From Ricinus communis (taxonomy: Eukaryota > Streptophyta > Magnoliopsida > Malpighiales > Euphorbiaceae): 64,000 nt of DNA. A program made the position numbers and the translations under genes. Below, in pieces: positions 49,630 to 61,250 of the stretch. Under the pieces are notes generated by a model. It saw only the letters and a list, made by a program, of their open reading frames with translations, had not been told where the DNA came from and made no database searches. How positions within the stretch are numbered: the first letter of the stretch is position 1; every line of letters starts with the position of its first letter. The stretch covers positions 10,044,001-10,108,000 of the forward strand of contig NC_063256.1 of the NCBI RefSeq assembly GCF_019578655.1. Direction: 5' to 3'.

Positions 49630-52600
49630 TTACATTTAGGGCAGGCTTTATTATGTATTCACAAGTAGACCAAAATATGCTTATTTTAGTTCATTTATTC
49701 TATGACCATGCCTTTATTATTTTTAGTTAACAATATATTCTTATGTTCCAAATTGCTTCGTGTATGGTTGCTATGCTTCCTAGTTTTGGTTGTGTTGATG
49801 CTGAGTCAAGATTTAATATTTAATGAGCCTTCTCAACCCACTTTGTTTCCCGGTTCATTTTTTCTTTCTATTATTTGGTAGTTTTTATTTTCATTTAATC
49901 AGCCCCCGAAGCATGCTTAGCATACACTATCTCAAGAGTTAGTCTAACGTTCCAATAATTGCATATTTAAAATTTAAACTCGAAATCTTAATTAAATTAA
50001 AATAGACATTTACCATCTCATCTATACATACTCTTAGGTGTCTAGTTGCATTCTCATTTATTTAAAAAGAGCTATTATTAAATTAGATCTTACTAGCCAT
50101 ACATAATTGATTTTTGGAAGTTTATTTATTGCTATTGGATGCGTGTTCTGGTGAGTTTGCTACATTAGCAAGTAATATGTGATTGTGTTCCTCTTTTCTT
50201 TTATAAGTGGGAACATGCAATTTCATGAAATTATTAGCTTAAGGATTTCATGAAGAGTGATACATTTGAGATTTGCAAGAAAATCAACTAACTCTAACTT
50301 AATTCACTCCACATGGGAAAATAAGAAAAACATTTTTTTTTTTCAAATAAATAAAAGTTCATTTATATTTTCTATAGGAAGGTAAGGTAAGTATAGAATA
50401 TGGAGGATTAAGAAAAATTACTGGCAAAATTTAAGAGATCACTGCTAACTAAGTAGACCTTAGTGATTTTTCTAATCAGTAACAATTATAAATTTATTTA
50501 TTTTTATAAATTAATACGTGCTCAAAGATTACTGATCAAATTAGACTCAGATTATGAATATTAGCATATAAAATAAGTTTAACGATTAACAGATTGGATC
50601 TTAACAAGCCACTTTGCTAGTTAGATGAGTTTTTAAACTCATAATTTCTGATCAAATAGTTTGTCAAAGAATAATTTTATTCACTATTGTCACAATCTAA
50701 CTGATGATTACTGAACTGATCATAAATCATTATCACTTGCAATAAGTTAGAAATTGATTAAAACAAAGAAGAATACAAGATAGTAAGTCGCTATCCTCAC
50801 TGATCAAATAATTAAAGCTCTTCTATTAACACAAAAGGAAAAATAAGTACAATATTAAGCACTTCTTAATTCTTATACGATACAATTAAACATTAGATTA
50901 TTTGCATTCAATGTATCAAAAAACAGTCAAACCCACTTCTTTCCACATATGCTGATGTCATATTTAAAGGAATTTATTTAAGAAAATGCAACCCGAGTGT
51001 TTACACAATGCATTTGAGATCTTTTTAGTCAAGAATTAGTGGAAGTGCAGAATTATATATTTTAGGTCCAATTTTGTTGAAGAATTAATATTTTACTTGT
51101 TTGGTCCCCTTAAGAAATGAACAGTTTCATTGATATACACATTTTATTGATAATAATGGGTTTTATATTGGAAATTTATCTTTTTGTCTCTAAGATTTTT
51201 TTAGAAATTTTTTACGTAAGCTTGGTATGTGTTTCTACCTATATACTAAACTGATAAATGATTGACACACATTCATTAATTTTCAATGATAAAATATGTG
51301 CTAATAATCCAATGCTAAAATATAAAATCTTATACATTCTGTTAGTTGTTGTGTATATACCAAGTTTAGATAAGAACTTCTCAACTTATTTATGATGGTA
51401 TTTGTTTAATTTTCTGCCCATAATTGATGCTTTGTCTGATTTGTTTATATTGTGAAAGGTATATTAAATCTTAAATTGTGCAGTTACATATTAACGAAAA
51501 AAGGGGTCCATTTTATATTTTTTTAACATGCGACCGTGGTATGATTTACTCAATTAATAATTTACTATAAAATATGCTAAATTTTCGTTTACTCTCATTT
51601 GATTTTATATTTTTTTGCAATAGGTTATGTGGTTTCTTTGTAAACTTTCATATTTTTATATTCTCTTCTAACACTTTGAGCAAAATCAATGAATATTATT
51701 AATATTTTAAATGTATCAATGAATTTAAATTAAATTTAGTATAATAACTATTTTTAAGTAATTCGATATCTAACTCAATACTTGAGAATTAAATTATAAA
51801 ACCTTATGTTTTCACTTATGATACACAGTAAAATGTGATATTATTAAAAATATGTTATTCATATTATATTAATATCAAATTATAAAATAGCAATAGCTTA
51901 TTTGATTGAGGTACTTAAATATCAAATAAAATAAAAATAGATCCACGTAATAATAATAATAACCGTATTAACATCATCAAATAGTGTTATCATATTTCGT
52001 AGTGAAATCTTAATTGATAAATTGGTGGAAAAGTAAATTATAGGCTTGTTTCTGTAAGTTAGTCAAATAATCTCATAATTTTATTACTCAGCCACGGATG
52101 ACAGTGAAAGTCGTTATACTTCAGCCGTATAAACTTAATGAATATATATATATATGAAAAGGAAAAAAGAAGCAGAAATAATTGTACTGATTGTTGTTCG
52201 GGTGTTCTGTTCAAGAAACAGAAGCATGTGCCCTACAAAACCTTGGTATCAACTGAAAGAGAGAAGAGTGTCCGCCACTGGTTACCAGTTTGCTTTACCT
52301 ACCAAATTCAATGCGGTCCAAACAGCAATAGCATCGCTCCATTCATTTAACTAGTCCAGTTAGTGCCTTATACACTCACCCATTCCAAGGATACGCCTAC
52401 CCATTTTCAGTTTTAAAGCAGCTACCCATATAATGGTCCATACTGCCATGCTCATCAATTGTGGTTCACATATATGTTTAATTTCTTCTACCAGATATAT
52501 AACCTATTTTTGTCTACTTTTAATTATTTCCCCTTCGTGGGAATTTGGTTTTAAATTATAACAATAACTGAAACAATATTTTTTATTTATAGGGTAAAAA

Positions 52601-52786
52601 ATAATTATTCTCTTACTACTCTACATACAAATGATATTACCAATAGTATGGAGCAAAACATTTGAGTTATCTTCTCCTCTCAAAGGCATTAACACACTTA
52701 GCAATTTAATTATTCTTTCATTACTTCTAATAGCTAATTATTGACATATATTTAGAGAATTTAAATCAAATTACATGTTGAATATA
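49630..52786. other. XTH 3' flank and AT-rich intergenic DNA
   Basis: The first 150 bases or so are probably XTH 3' UTR. The rest is AT-rich without a supported gene. Open frames at 52138-52354 overlap one another and resemble nothing known. I see no repeat ends before 52787. Confidence 0.5.
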
Positions 52787-53163
52787 CTTCCTCCGTCCGA
52801 TTTTAATAAGCTATTTTTTTAGTCGTTCAAAAGTATACACTGGTTTCCCTTTTTAGTTGTTAGTTTAATAATTTAATGTCTAATATTCCATTTATTAGTT
52901 AATATCATGTCTCTAATTAATTTATACTTATTTGATTTTGGAATTATAAGTTACTGTACAAAGTTTTTAAATTTCAATACAAATTTCTTTTTATGTAAAT
53001 TTTAAAAATTAAAAATTATAGATAGATTTCATGCATTTTAAAATTTACTAAAGGTATTTTAATAAGAAAGTTGTTAAAAATAGTGGTATTAATTGAAAGA
53101 AAAATTAAATTCCTTAATTCTTGTATAACTTGAAAATGGACTATCAAAGTTGGACGGAATGAG
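52787..53163. mobile_element. Stowaway-like MITE (Tc1/mariner)
   Basis: A 377-bp element begins CTTCCTCCGTCCGATTTT and ends with the inverted match AAAGTTGGACGGAATGAG. TA dinucleotides flank it (52785-52786 and 53164-53165). The CTCCCTCCGTCC-type end and TA target site are the hallmarks of Stowaway MITEs. It is non-autonomous, with no transposase frame. Confidence 0.75.
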
Positions 53164-53229
53164 TATACTTTGATTTGAGAATAATGCTAATCATAGTTTA
53201 AAGACAAATATAACTGCTTTAATAAATAG

Positions 53230-53231
<2 letters not shown>

Positions 53232-53285
<54 letters not shown>
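53232..53285. repeat. (AT)n microsatellite
   Basis: 27 uninterrupted AT units, about 70 bp beyond the Stowaway-like MITE. A likely polymorphic marker. Confidence 0.95.
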
Positions 53286-53289
<4 letters not shown>

Positions 53290-55507
53290 ATATAAAATAT
53301 ATGTCTCAAATTATAATAAGAGACAAAAAGAGTGTTTAGTTCAGAAGTTTATCCGCAGCTAATAGTTGATTTAATCCAAATCAGCTGCTGATTGTATTGA
53401 CTTTAATTGAACAACGTTATCCTTATTTATACTTATTAATAATAACTTATTTTAAGTTGATCTCATATAACTAATTTTTATAATTCACAACAAAAATTAT
53501 TATTTTAAAATTATACTTAATAGTTAAATAATAATAATATTTAGAATTATAGTATTTGAAATTAGAAAGTTTTATTGTTGAGATCTAAATTTTAATTTGT
53601 ATTTTAAAATAAATTTTTATTAATATTTTTAATAATAAATGCACTTGAGCTAAATAAAACATTTGTAATTATTGTGAAGTCATTTTAATTAATTTGTCAT
53701 TGAAAATAGTATAATGAAAATAAAATATATTTAAAGTTAAATTATATCCTTAATAATTATTTAACATACTAATATTAGCCACTAATAAAATTTAATTAAG
53801 CGGTCAATTAGTATTGTATTGATGAGTCGAGCCCAACATGCCTAATTAAAGTAAATTGTCCTTGGTAATGGCAAAGACTTTTTTTTTCTATATCTCTTTA
53901 TAAAAGCAAATTTACTTCTCTATAATTATAGTGTTTTGAGAAATATAATTTGGTCGGTATATAAAAATAATAATTTATTAGCCTCCAAATCTATTATTAA
54001 AAACACTGATATTCTTGTTTTTAATTATAAAATGGTGCTCCCTTAAATCAAATAATAAAACTAGATAATTCGCCTCCAATTTAAGGCCAATTTGAAAAGT
54101 AAGGTATCAAAGAAAACAAAATGATAAATCAGAAATATGAAAGTATAAGTTCTCATAAACTTTAATCCAAACGCTTGTCCATACAATATACACAAAGGCC
54201 TTACATTTGGATACAAGATCAAAAGTCCCTTGACCCACAAATTTATTTCTTTTACGAGTAAATAGAAACAACATAATCTCTACAAATCTGAAGCCCTTAT
54301 ACCCTTTGTTGGGGAAACGGTGATTTTTGAAAATCATGAATATCTTTGGCTTTCGTTAAGATTTCTTAGGTTGAGAAACCAAACACGTGCATTATTCTAA
54401 ACAAACATAACAAAGAGTTGACAAAACAACCTAATTTAGTAAAATGGAAAGCAAGGGCAAGAGAGAGCGAAAGGAAAAACTAACCTATGACAGACAAATG
54501 GGACTGGAATAAGCCAAACAAGGACTTATTTCGCCCATACTAGATCAGCCGCTTTCCTAGTGAACTCCATGTTTTTGGATGAATACGAGTTCATACAAGT
54601 GAGTGTACTAGGAGTGGACTATTTATCATTTGTATTAAATTTCTATACAGGATTTCATATATATCATTCTTTTGGCTTCAGATTTGAACGAATAAACTTT
54701 AGCTAATGTTGTGACATAATTATGTGTCACTAAATGTAAACATTTTGGCTTTCGAATTTCTGTATGGGGCAATACTTTTGGAGGCAAATAAAACAAGTTA
54801 GCCCCAGAAAGCTTTTATGATATCTAATAAATGTTTTATGTGAAAAAAAGAAATACAATTTAGCTGGAAAAAAGAAGAAGAAAAACATCAGAAACAATAA
54901 TCATAGGTGACGCAAATCATTTGCCTCTATACATCACTTTTGTTATATTGGGAGAGAAAAGATAATCAAGAAATCAACTTAGATTTTGTTTTAAATTCAA
55001 ATTTTAACTTAAATTAAATTAAATACTCCGTGATTGCTGTCATGATTGTTAGCCTAAGCCAAAATTTAAAGCTCTAAAGCAGTTGCATATGGCCCTACCA
55101 CTGCTTTCCGTTCTCTATTCTATTGTACTAATGATGCCATTGCCATTAAATTTATCCGAGAGAGAAAAAAAATAAAAAGAAAAGGAAAAGCGTTTAACTT
55201 TTTTTTTTTTTTTACTTTGAGATTCCTAACAAAATAATAACAAAAATGAAATACAATATGCAAGGCTAACATTTTTTTCTCGTCATTATCGACCTTTATC
55301 TTCATCGTCTTCTTCCCTCATCGGCCAATCAACCGCCAGCAGAGGTCTAACAAGAAACATAAAGAAAAGAAGAAAAATAAACCAAAACAAGCCCTAAAAA
55401 GACTCCGAATTTACATCCCAGGAAAGATTTGAACATGGAAGGGGTTAGGCCTTGTTTGGCACCACAACGCCCCCCAAACAAAAGTCTTTCGTGATATCAA
55501 ATCATAT
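53286..55507. other. Intergenic DNA and SAUR 3' flank
   Basis: AT-rich DNA with no supported gene. The last 200-300 bases before 55508 are probably the 3' UTR and downstream flank of the minus-strand SAUR gene. Confidence 0.5.
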
Positions 55508-55852
55508 TCAAACCCTAAAACACCCACCACCGTGATGATGGTGATGCAGGGATTTTTCTCTGTCAATCATGCCTTGAACGTACCTAAACTCTTCCACATG
55601 GCAAGGGATAGTGATTGTACCCTTCTGATCAAACCCGTATTCATCTTCTGCTTCTTTAAGTAATTGCATGAAGAGTGGATGATTAAAGTATATCACCGGC
55701 ACTATAAATCTCTGCTGCTCCTCTCCCTGGCCTACTTTGATCGCCAAACAGCCTTTCGGAACGTCTCTCGCTTGCTTCTTGTGGTGGTGATTGTGATGAA
55801 GGTGAGGCAGGTGTAGATGGAAATTCTTTACACTCTTCTCTCCACTACCCAT
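55508..55852 (-). CDS. SAUR32: SAUR32-like small auxin-up RNA protein
   Basis: A single-exon gene of 114 residues. SAUR proteins inhibit PP2C.D phosphatases and so raise plasma-membrane H+-ATPase activity and acid growth; that role is family knowledge. The auxin-inducible domain spans about residues 29-99: DVPKGCLAIKVGQGEEQQRF, then FIVPVIYFNHPLFMQLL and the EYGF...ITIPC segment. Two histidine-rich stretches (12-24 and 103-107) flank it. The start MGSGEK and the C-terminal GCFRV match the SAUR32 (AAM1) type, which in Arabidopsis acts in the apical hook. The frame continues upstream only through GTG, so the ATG at 55852 is the start. Two CACGTG boxes lie about 0.5 kb upstream. Confidence 0.93.
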   Translation of the reverse strand: MGSGEKSVKNFHLHLPHLHHNHHHKKQARDVPKGCLAIKVGQGEEQQRFIVPVIYFNHPLFMQLLKEAEDEYGFDQKGTITIPCHVEEFRYVQGMIDREKSLHHHHHGGGCFRV

Positions 55853-56362
55853 AATAATGGTCACTACAAAAAATCAAGAACCAAGAAACCCAAGAAACAA
55901 GAAAACCCAAGAAAGCTTTTACAAGAAAACAAAGGAAAAGGGCCAAGGTTCTTGATTGAGATGGGTAAGGAAAGAGTGATTAAGAAACTTTGGAACGTTG
56001 GTCATGGTGAATATAAAAACCCCAAACGAGACATACTAAGCAGAAAACAATAAAGATATATAGGAAGGGAGAGGAATTGAGATAGCCCCAGATAGTGTTT
56101 TTTCTTTTTCAAAATTATAAAAGATAAATAATAATAATAATATAATAATAAATATTTATTATTTTTTAATAGCGTAATCACTGTATTAGTTTACTTGTTT
56201 TTTACACAAAGGTGATATTGAAGAAGTTTGATTAAAACGGGTAAGATAAGGATATGATAATATGGAGAAGAGTAAGAGCGTTGTTATAAAATGCTGTTGG
56301 GGTGCAGGCGTTAGCTAGGATTCTTCGAGTGGGTAAATAGGCCGAATTCAGAAAGGGAGAGA

Positions 56363-56398
56363 CACGTGGACAGTGAGTGGAGAAGATGATGACACGTG
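56363..56398. promoter_or_regulatory. Twin ACACGTGG G-boxes upstream of SAUR32
   Basis: GACACGTGG occurs twice, with CACGTG cores at 56363-56368 and 56393-56398. They are exactly 30 bp (about three helical turns) apart and 511-546 bp upstream of the SAUR ATG. Such pairs are typical bZIP (ABRE), PIF or MYC sites. The target gene is inferred by proximity. Confidence 0.5.
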
Positions 56399-56599
56399 GG
56401 AAAAGGTGGGGCTGAGTATCATGAGCATAGCCGACAATGGAGTGTCGTTTACAGGAGTGCAAATATCAGAGACAGCCAATAGCAGGTATCGAACATGTCC
56501 ATGTAGACATTGGAGATGTCTATTCGGCTTTACTAAGGGGAAGAAACCGTAGGGTCGTTTATGCTCCTGTACCAACTATCATCAATTTATTATATGTGG

Positions 56600-57379
56600 T
56601 TTTTATTACTCCATTTTTCTTCTATTTTTTTTTTCTTAGATATAAGAGTAATTTTATATAATTTATTTTTTCTCTATTTTATATGATATGTAATATTCTA
56701 TAAATATATATTTTAATATTTTTTAAAATCAAAAATAACTTTATAAAAATATTAAATATCACATAAATATTAATATTTATTTAGACAACAGAGAAAATTT
56801 GGTTAAAAGAATCTGAAAATCTAATAAACAAAATCTGCCAGTCAGTCCCCGCATTTATTTTCGCACTTTCTATTGTTAATAGAATATCTTCCCTGTCGAC
56901 GGTTTTTTAAAATGGAAGCTTTATTTTTAGCTTGAAAAATATTACTAATAGAATTTGGAAAAACAATAACATCATTTATGCAAAATAAGTGCCATATTTT
57001 CGTGCATGATTGGTTATGAAATATATTTGGAAATTCTCATTCAAATGTTGAATTGTTCTTGGATATTATTTATTTGCCTTCCGTTATTGTTAAGCATTTA
57101 AGGTAAATACATGCAACTAGGAAAAATTTAAAATAAAAAATAAAAAATTCAGTTTTAATAATATTGGATAAAATAAAGAGTGAAATTCAAAAGACTATTT
57201 TGCAGTTTGATGCTTTTATATTTGAAGGATAAAAATGTTTTTTTTTTATTATTAAAGGAGTAATGTATTTTATTTTCTAATTATTTTTAAGTACGTTTAG
57301 TTATTTTTATTTTTAAATTAAAAATATTAATAAAATTATAATTTTTAATAATATAATTTTTTTTAGTAATTTAACATTC
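56600..57379. other. AT-rich intergenic DNA
   Basis: No gene or repeat boundary recognised. Low-complexity AT-rich sequence runs up to the inverted-repeat structure that begins at 57380. Confidence 0.55.
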
Positions 57380-57850
57380 AATAAGATATTTTCTAATTAT
57401 AATAAATTCTTAGTATGTCATTCAGGACCGAAACGATTGGACTACTTTATGAAACTTTTTATCTGGATAAAAAGTTAAAATATATATTTTTTAATTTTAA
57501 GTAAATTTAAAAAATAATTTCTTAAAAAAAATTTTAATATATTTATATAGTTTATAATATATTATTAGATGCCACATTGTTTATAAAATCATAATTTAGT
57601 AATAATTTACATTAATATATATAAGACTATATAAATATATATCTAAAATATACTAAGAAGCGGTACTCTTTTGATACAAAAAATATTTTCATCCCGTAAG
57701 TAAAAAACTTCTAAATATAGGATAATTTTTTAAACATTATCTTAAAATAAATTATAATAGACAATTTGAACTCTAATGCCAATTCTTAGAATAGGTCTAC
57801 ATGTATCATTGACATACTAAGAATTTATTATAATTAGAAAATATCTTATT
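57380..57850. mobile_element. 471-bp unit bounded by 43-bp inverted repeats
   Basis: Positions 57380-57422 and 57808-57850 are inverted copies that match at 42 of 43 bases. The interior is AT-rich with no open frame of note. This could be a MITE with long terminal inverted repeats, but I found no clear target duplication. Part of the repeat (ATTATAATAAATTC) recurs a third time at about 57853-57866. The near-identity of the arms suggests recent origin or gene conversion. Confidence 0.6.
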
Positions 57851-57869
57851 ATATTATAATAAATTCTGA

Positions 57870-57950
57870 CTATTTTAGATTTAAACATGTCAATAATAAA
57901 TTGTTAAAATTTGTTTTAAAGTATTATTGACATGTTTAGATCTAAAATAG
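57870..57950. repeat. 29-bp stem-loop beside the inverted-repeat unit
   Basis: 57870-57898 and 57922-57950 are inverted copies with a single mismatch in 29 bases, separated by a 23-nt AT-rich loop. It lies 19 bp from the right arm of the 43-bp inverted repeat. Confidence 0.85.
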
Positions 57951-60900
57951 AATTGGAATTATTTATCTGCTGCCAAGTACGTCCAATAAGTAAGTTTCAT
58001 TCATACATATGTGGTCCAGTGGAAAATTATATGTGTCCAATTTAAATTATTTGAATGAGAGTTAGGTGCATAAAAAAAAAAATTGATGACCAAGTGTAAA
58101 CATCACCAGCCGAACCATTAGAAATTAGAGAAAAACTTGGAATAAAATAATTATTAATGATTAAATTTTAGTTTCTTTCTTATGTAGACCTCATTTGGAA
58201 TGGCATTTTCAAAATTTTTAGATTTAATTTGTTAAAATTAATGTATTACAAAATACAAGGGATTATAAGTTTTAACATCATATTTCTTTATTTAATAGGT
58301 GCGTTTAATTAATGGAATTCAAGTGTATTTTTTAAATAGATATTAACAATCTCTCATTCATTAAATGAGAGATTTAATAATAAAGAAATAAATTTTCGAA
58401 ATCCTTCATTTAGGATTTGAATTTATGAGAAATTTTATAAAATTTTAATTTTTTTAATAAAAAGATAGATTTTGGTAAAGTTTGTAGAATCTGTAAATTC
58501 TCTTACTAACAACATTCAAAACAAATATTACATTTAAGGAGGGAATTAGAGAATCTTGTAATTATGTTTAACTTAGAATTAATGGTGCAGTTTACTGTTT
58601 TAACTTGACGTGATAGAAGGATACGAAGTAGGAAGAGTTTTCTAATAATTTTTATTTTTGTAGAGTTGATTTTATTATAAACACTCAAACACATATTATC
58701 TTAACGAGGGAATCTTGTTATTATCTTAGCACAGATTTTGTTTTGAATGCAAATTATCTTAACATAGAATTGATAACTGAGTTTACTTTTTTTATTTTGT
58801 TAAAATTAATTTAATAAAATTTGTGTTTTTTAGATTTAATATTTAATTTTATAACTGAAATTATACAAATAGAGATAAAATATGTTAATATTATATAATT
58901 AAACTATTGATGAGATAAAATAATATTATAGTAAATAAAACATAAAGTAATTTAAAATTTTATTGTTATTTTAAAATAAAAATGATAATGTAGTTTTACT
59001 CTTTTAATTTGGCATCGCAAATGATAAATCTGTAGATTATATGAAAACTCTCACTAAGAATACTCGAAAAAAAGATATTATCTAGTAGCAAAATATAAAT
59101 GATACTATCTGTTTTTTATTCCAAAAAATATAAATTGTTTTGAGCCTTTTTTTCTTTTTGAACGGAAACTAAACCAATATACATATTGAACGGAAAAAAA
59201 TATTGATTATTTCTTTTAGTATAATTTTAATATTAACTATTAGAAGTGAAATATAAGATTGATAATAACGAGTTATTAATATTCCCATAAAAGTATTAAT
59301 GAATTACTGTAACAACTTATTTTCCTAACAATCAAAGAATAAATGAAAGAAAAGAAAAACTCAATGACATTGCTGATTTTTCTCATTAAGGAGATATAAA
59401 TAAAATTTGATCAATGATTAAAAATGGTAAGCAATTGAATCTTCATTACCAAAAATATAAAATTTCTCTGAATTTGATTAATTATGATTAAAATTTAAAT
59501 TTAAAATTAAAAAAAAATGAGTTTCAACTATTAATTTCAAATTAATAGCAAAATCAATCTCAACATGTAAAAATTTCAAAAAAAATGGTAAGGATCGAGT
59601 GATTGAGGAATAGAGTGCGAACGTAATTAAAAGAACAAAAGACAAATTGAATAAAAAGAAGGGAGAGGTACGGACCCTTCCTGCACGAACTCAATAGAAA
59701 CGTTAGAAGCAGTAGACTGTTGTAGCCTAGTGGGGAATAAAATCGAAGACGGAATGACAAAAATGTCCCTATCCTTTTGGTAGAATTTCCAATTCCCATG
59801 GGACCCAGAGATCAAGTTGGGTAGATTTGATAGCATTTCATTTCTTTTTCAACAAATTAAAAAGGTTGAGCTCATAATTCCAAATTTTATGGCCTGTCAA
59901 TGCCTAACCGGTGAATAATATCTCATATTTAGAAAAAGAAAAATTAATAATTTTTAATATATACATATATATTTTTTTTTTTAGAAAAGAAAGGGTGGCA
60001 GGTTTGTGGCTCTGAAATTGGTTGGTGAACTGATATTATTAGTTTTGGAAAATTACAAAAAAAAAAAAAAAGGAAATTGAAAAGATTTATTAACTTTAAT
60101 TGTTTTACTGGCTATTATTTATTTAGTTTTCTTCTCAAAGTATATTATGATAAATAATAGTTTATTTTTTTCATTTGAAATGGCTATTGCACATCCAAAT
60201 ATCCAATTAACGAACTTTTTTAAACTATATTAATTTCTTAATACTTATTTAAAAAGATATTAAACAATTCATCTTAAATTATTTTAAATTTTAGTCATCT
60301 AGTATGACATAATATTTTTATAAAATTATTTTATTAATAAAATATTAATCTTAAAATATTAAAAATAGTATTATATACCATATCAAGTAGTTAAGAGTTT
60401 AAATGAATAAAAATGAATTATGTAGCATAATTGTTTATTTATTTTATAGTTAATAACAATATTTTCTTAGAAAAGAAAGAAAGAAAGCATAACTTCATAG
60501 TAAAATTTAAAATTTCTCATCAAATTCTGCAAATTTTTGAGTTCCCAAATCAAATGTTTTGATTTTTATTTTATCCATTGAAAGCTATTGATTATGAGTT
60601 ACACATAAAACTAGTCATTCATTAGTTTCATTATAAAGATAAAAGTTTATTTAGTAAAAAAATTGAATTTAAGATTTTTTTTATGTTTTAAAATATAAAC
60701 ATTTTATAACACAACTGTAAAATGCTATTATTTTTGATGTCGCATATTAGAAAATCTGTTTGGTGGCAGAAAAGATGTGAAGTATTTGGTGAATCATTTT
60801 TGGTTCTCAATTTATTCTGGTAATTAAAGAGAGAATCAGGTTAATAGACATTAAACAAAGTTGGAATTTGTATGCAATGCTAATCAGACGTGTAATTGTG

Positions 60901-61156
60901 CTAAGTGCAACCATATGCATGTACCGCACCAGTACTGAAAGTACACTACATCTTGTCACCAGCATTCACAAAACGACCAAAACACAAAAAGAAAAAGTTG
61001 AACACCATTGGCAAAGTGGAGGCACAAAATTGCATAAAGATTGCAGCATGATTTTCTTTTCAGAAATTTTATTTTTTTTTATTTTTTTTTTAAAAAGAAA
61101 GTGAAAGGCAAGTTGTTAATAACCATTTGTGGTGGGTTCAAAATTAATAAATCATG
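57951..61156. other. AT-rich intergenic DNA with diverged direct repeats
   Basis: No supported gene. Related, diverged blocks recur around 58495-58610, 58665-58800 and 59020-59085. They share words such as ACTCTCACTAA/TTCTCTTACTAA and TATTATCTTA and could be remnants of one repeat. A short perfect hairpin (CTCTCATT/AATGAGAG) lies at about 58352-58373. Confidence 0.4.
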
Positions 61157-61250
61157 CACTACAACAAGATTGAGATTTAGCAATTAAAAAAGAATTCGTC
61201 GCCAAAAAATTAAAAATTAAGAATTTTCGTTTCTAATATTCATGGAGACA
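61157..61250 (+). mobile_element. CACTA-like transposon end (remnant)
   Basis: CACTACAACAAGATTGAG is followed by TTTAGCAATT and TTCGTCGCC words. This matches the usual look of CACTA (En/Spm) terminal and subterminal sequence in eudicots. No matching opposite end (TTGTAGTG with subterminal repeats) is visible nearby, so it is probably a truncated end. The right limit is approximate. Confidence 0.4.
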
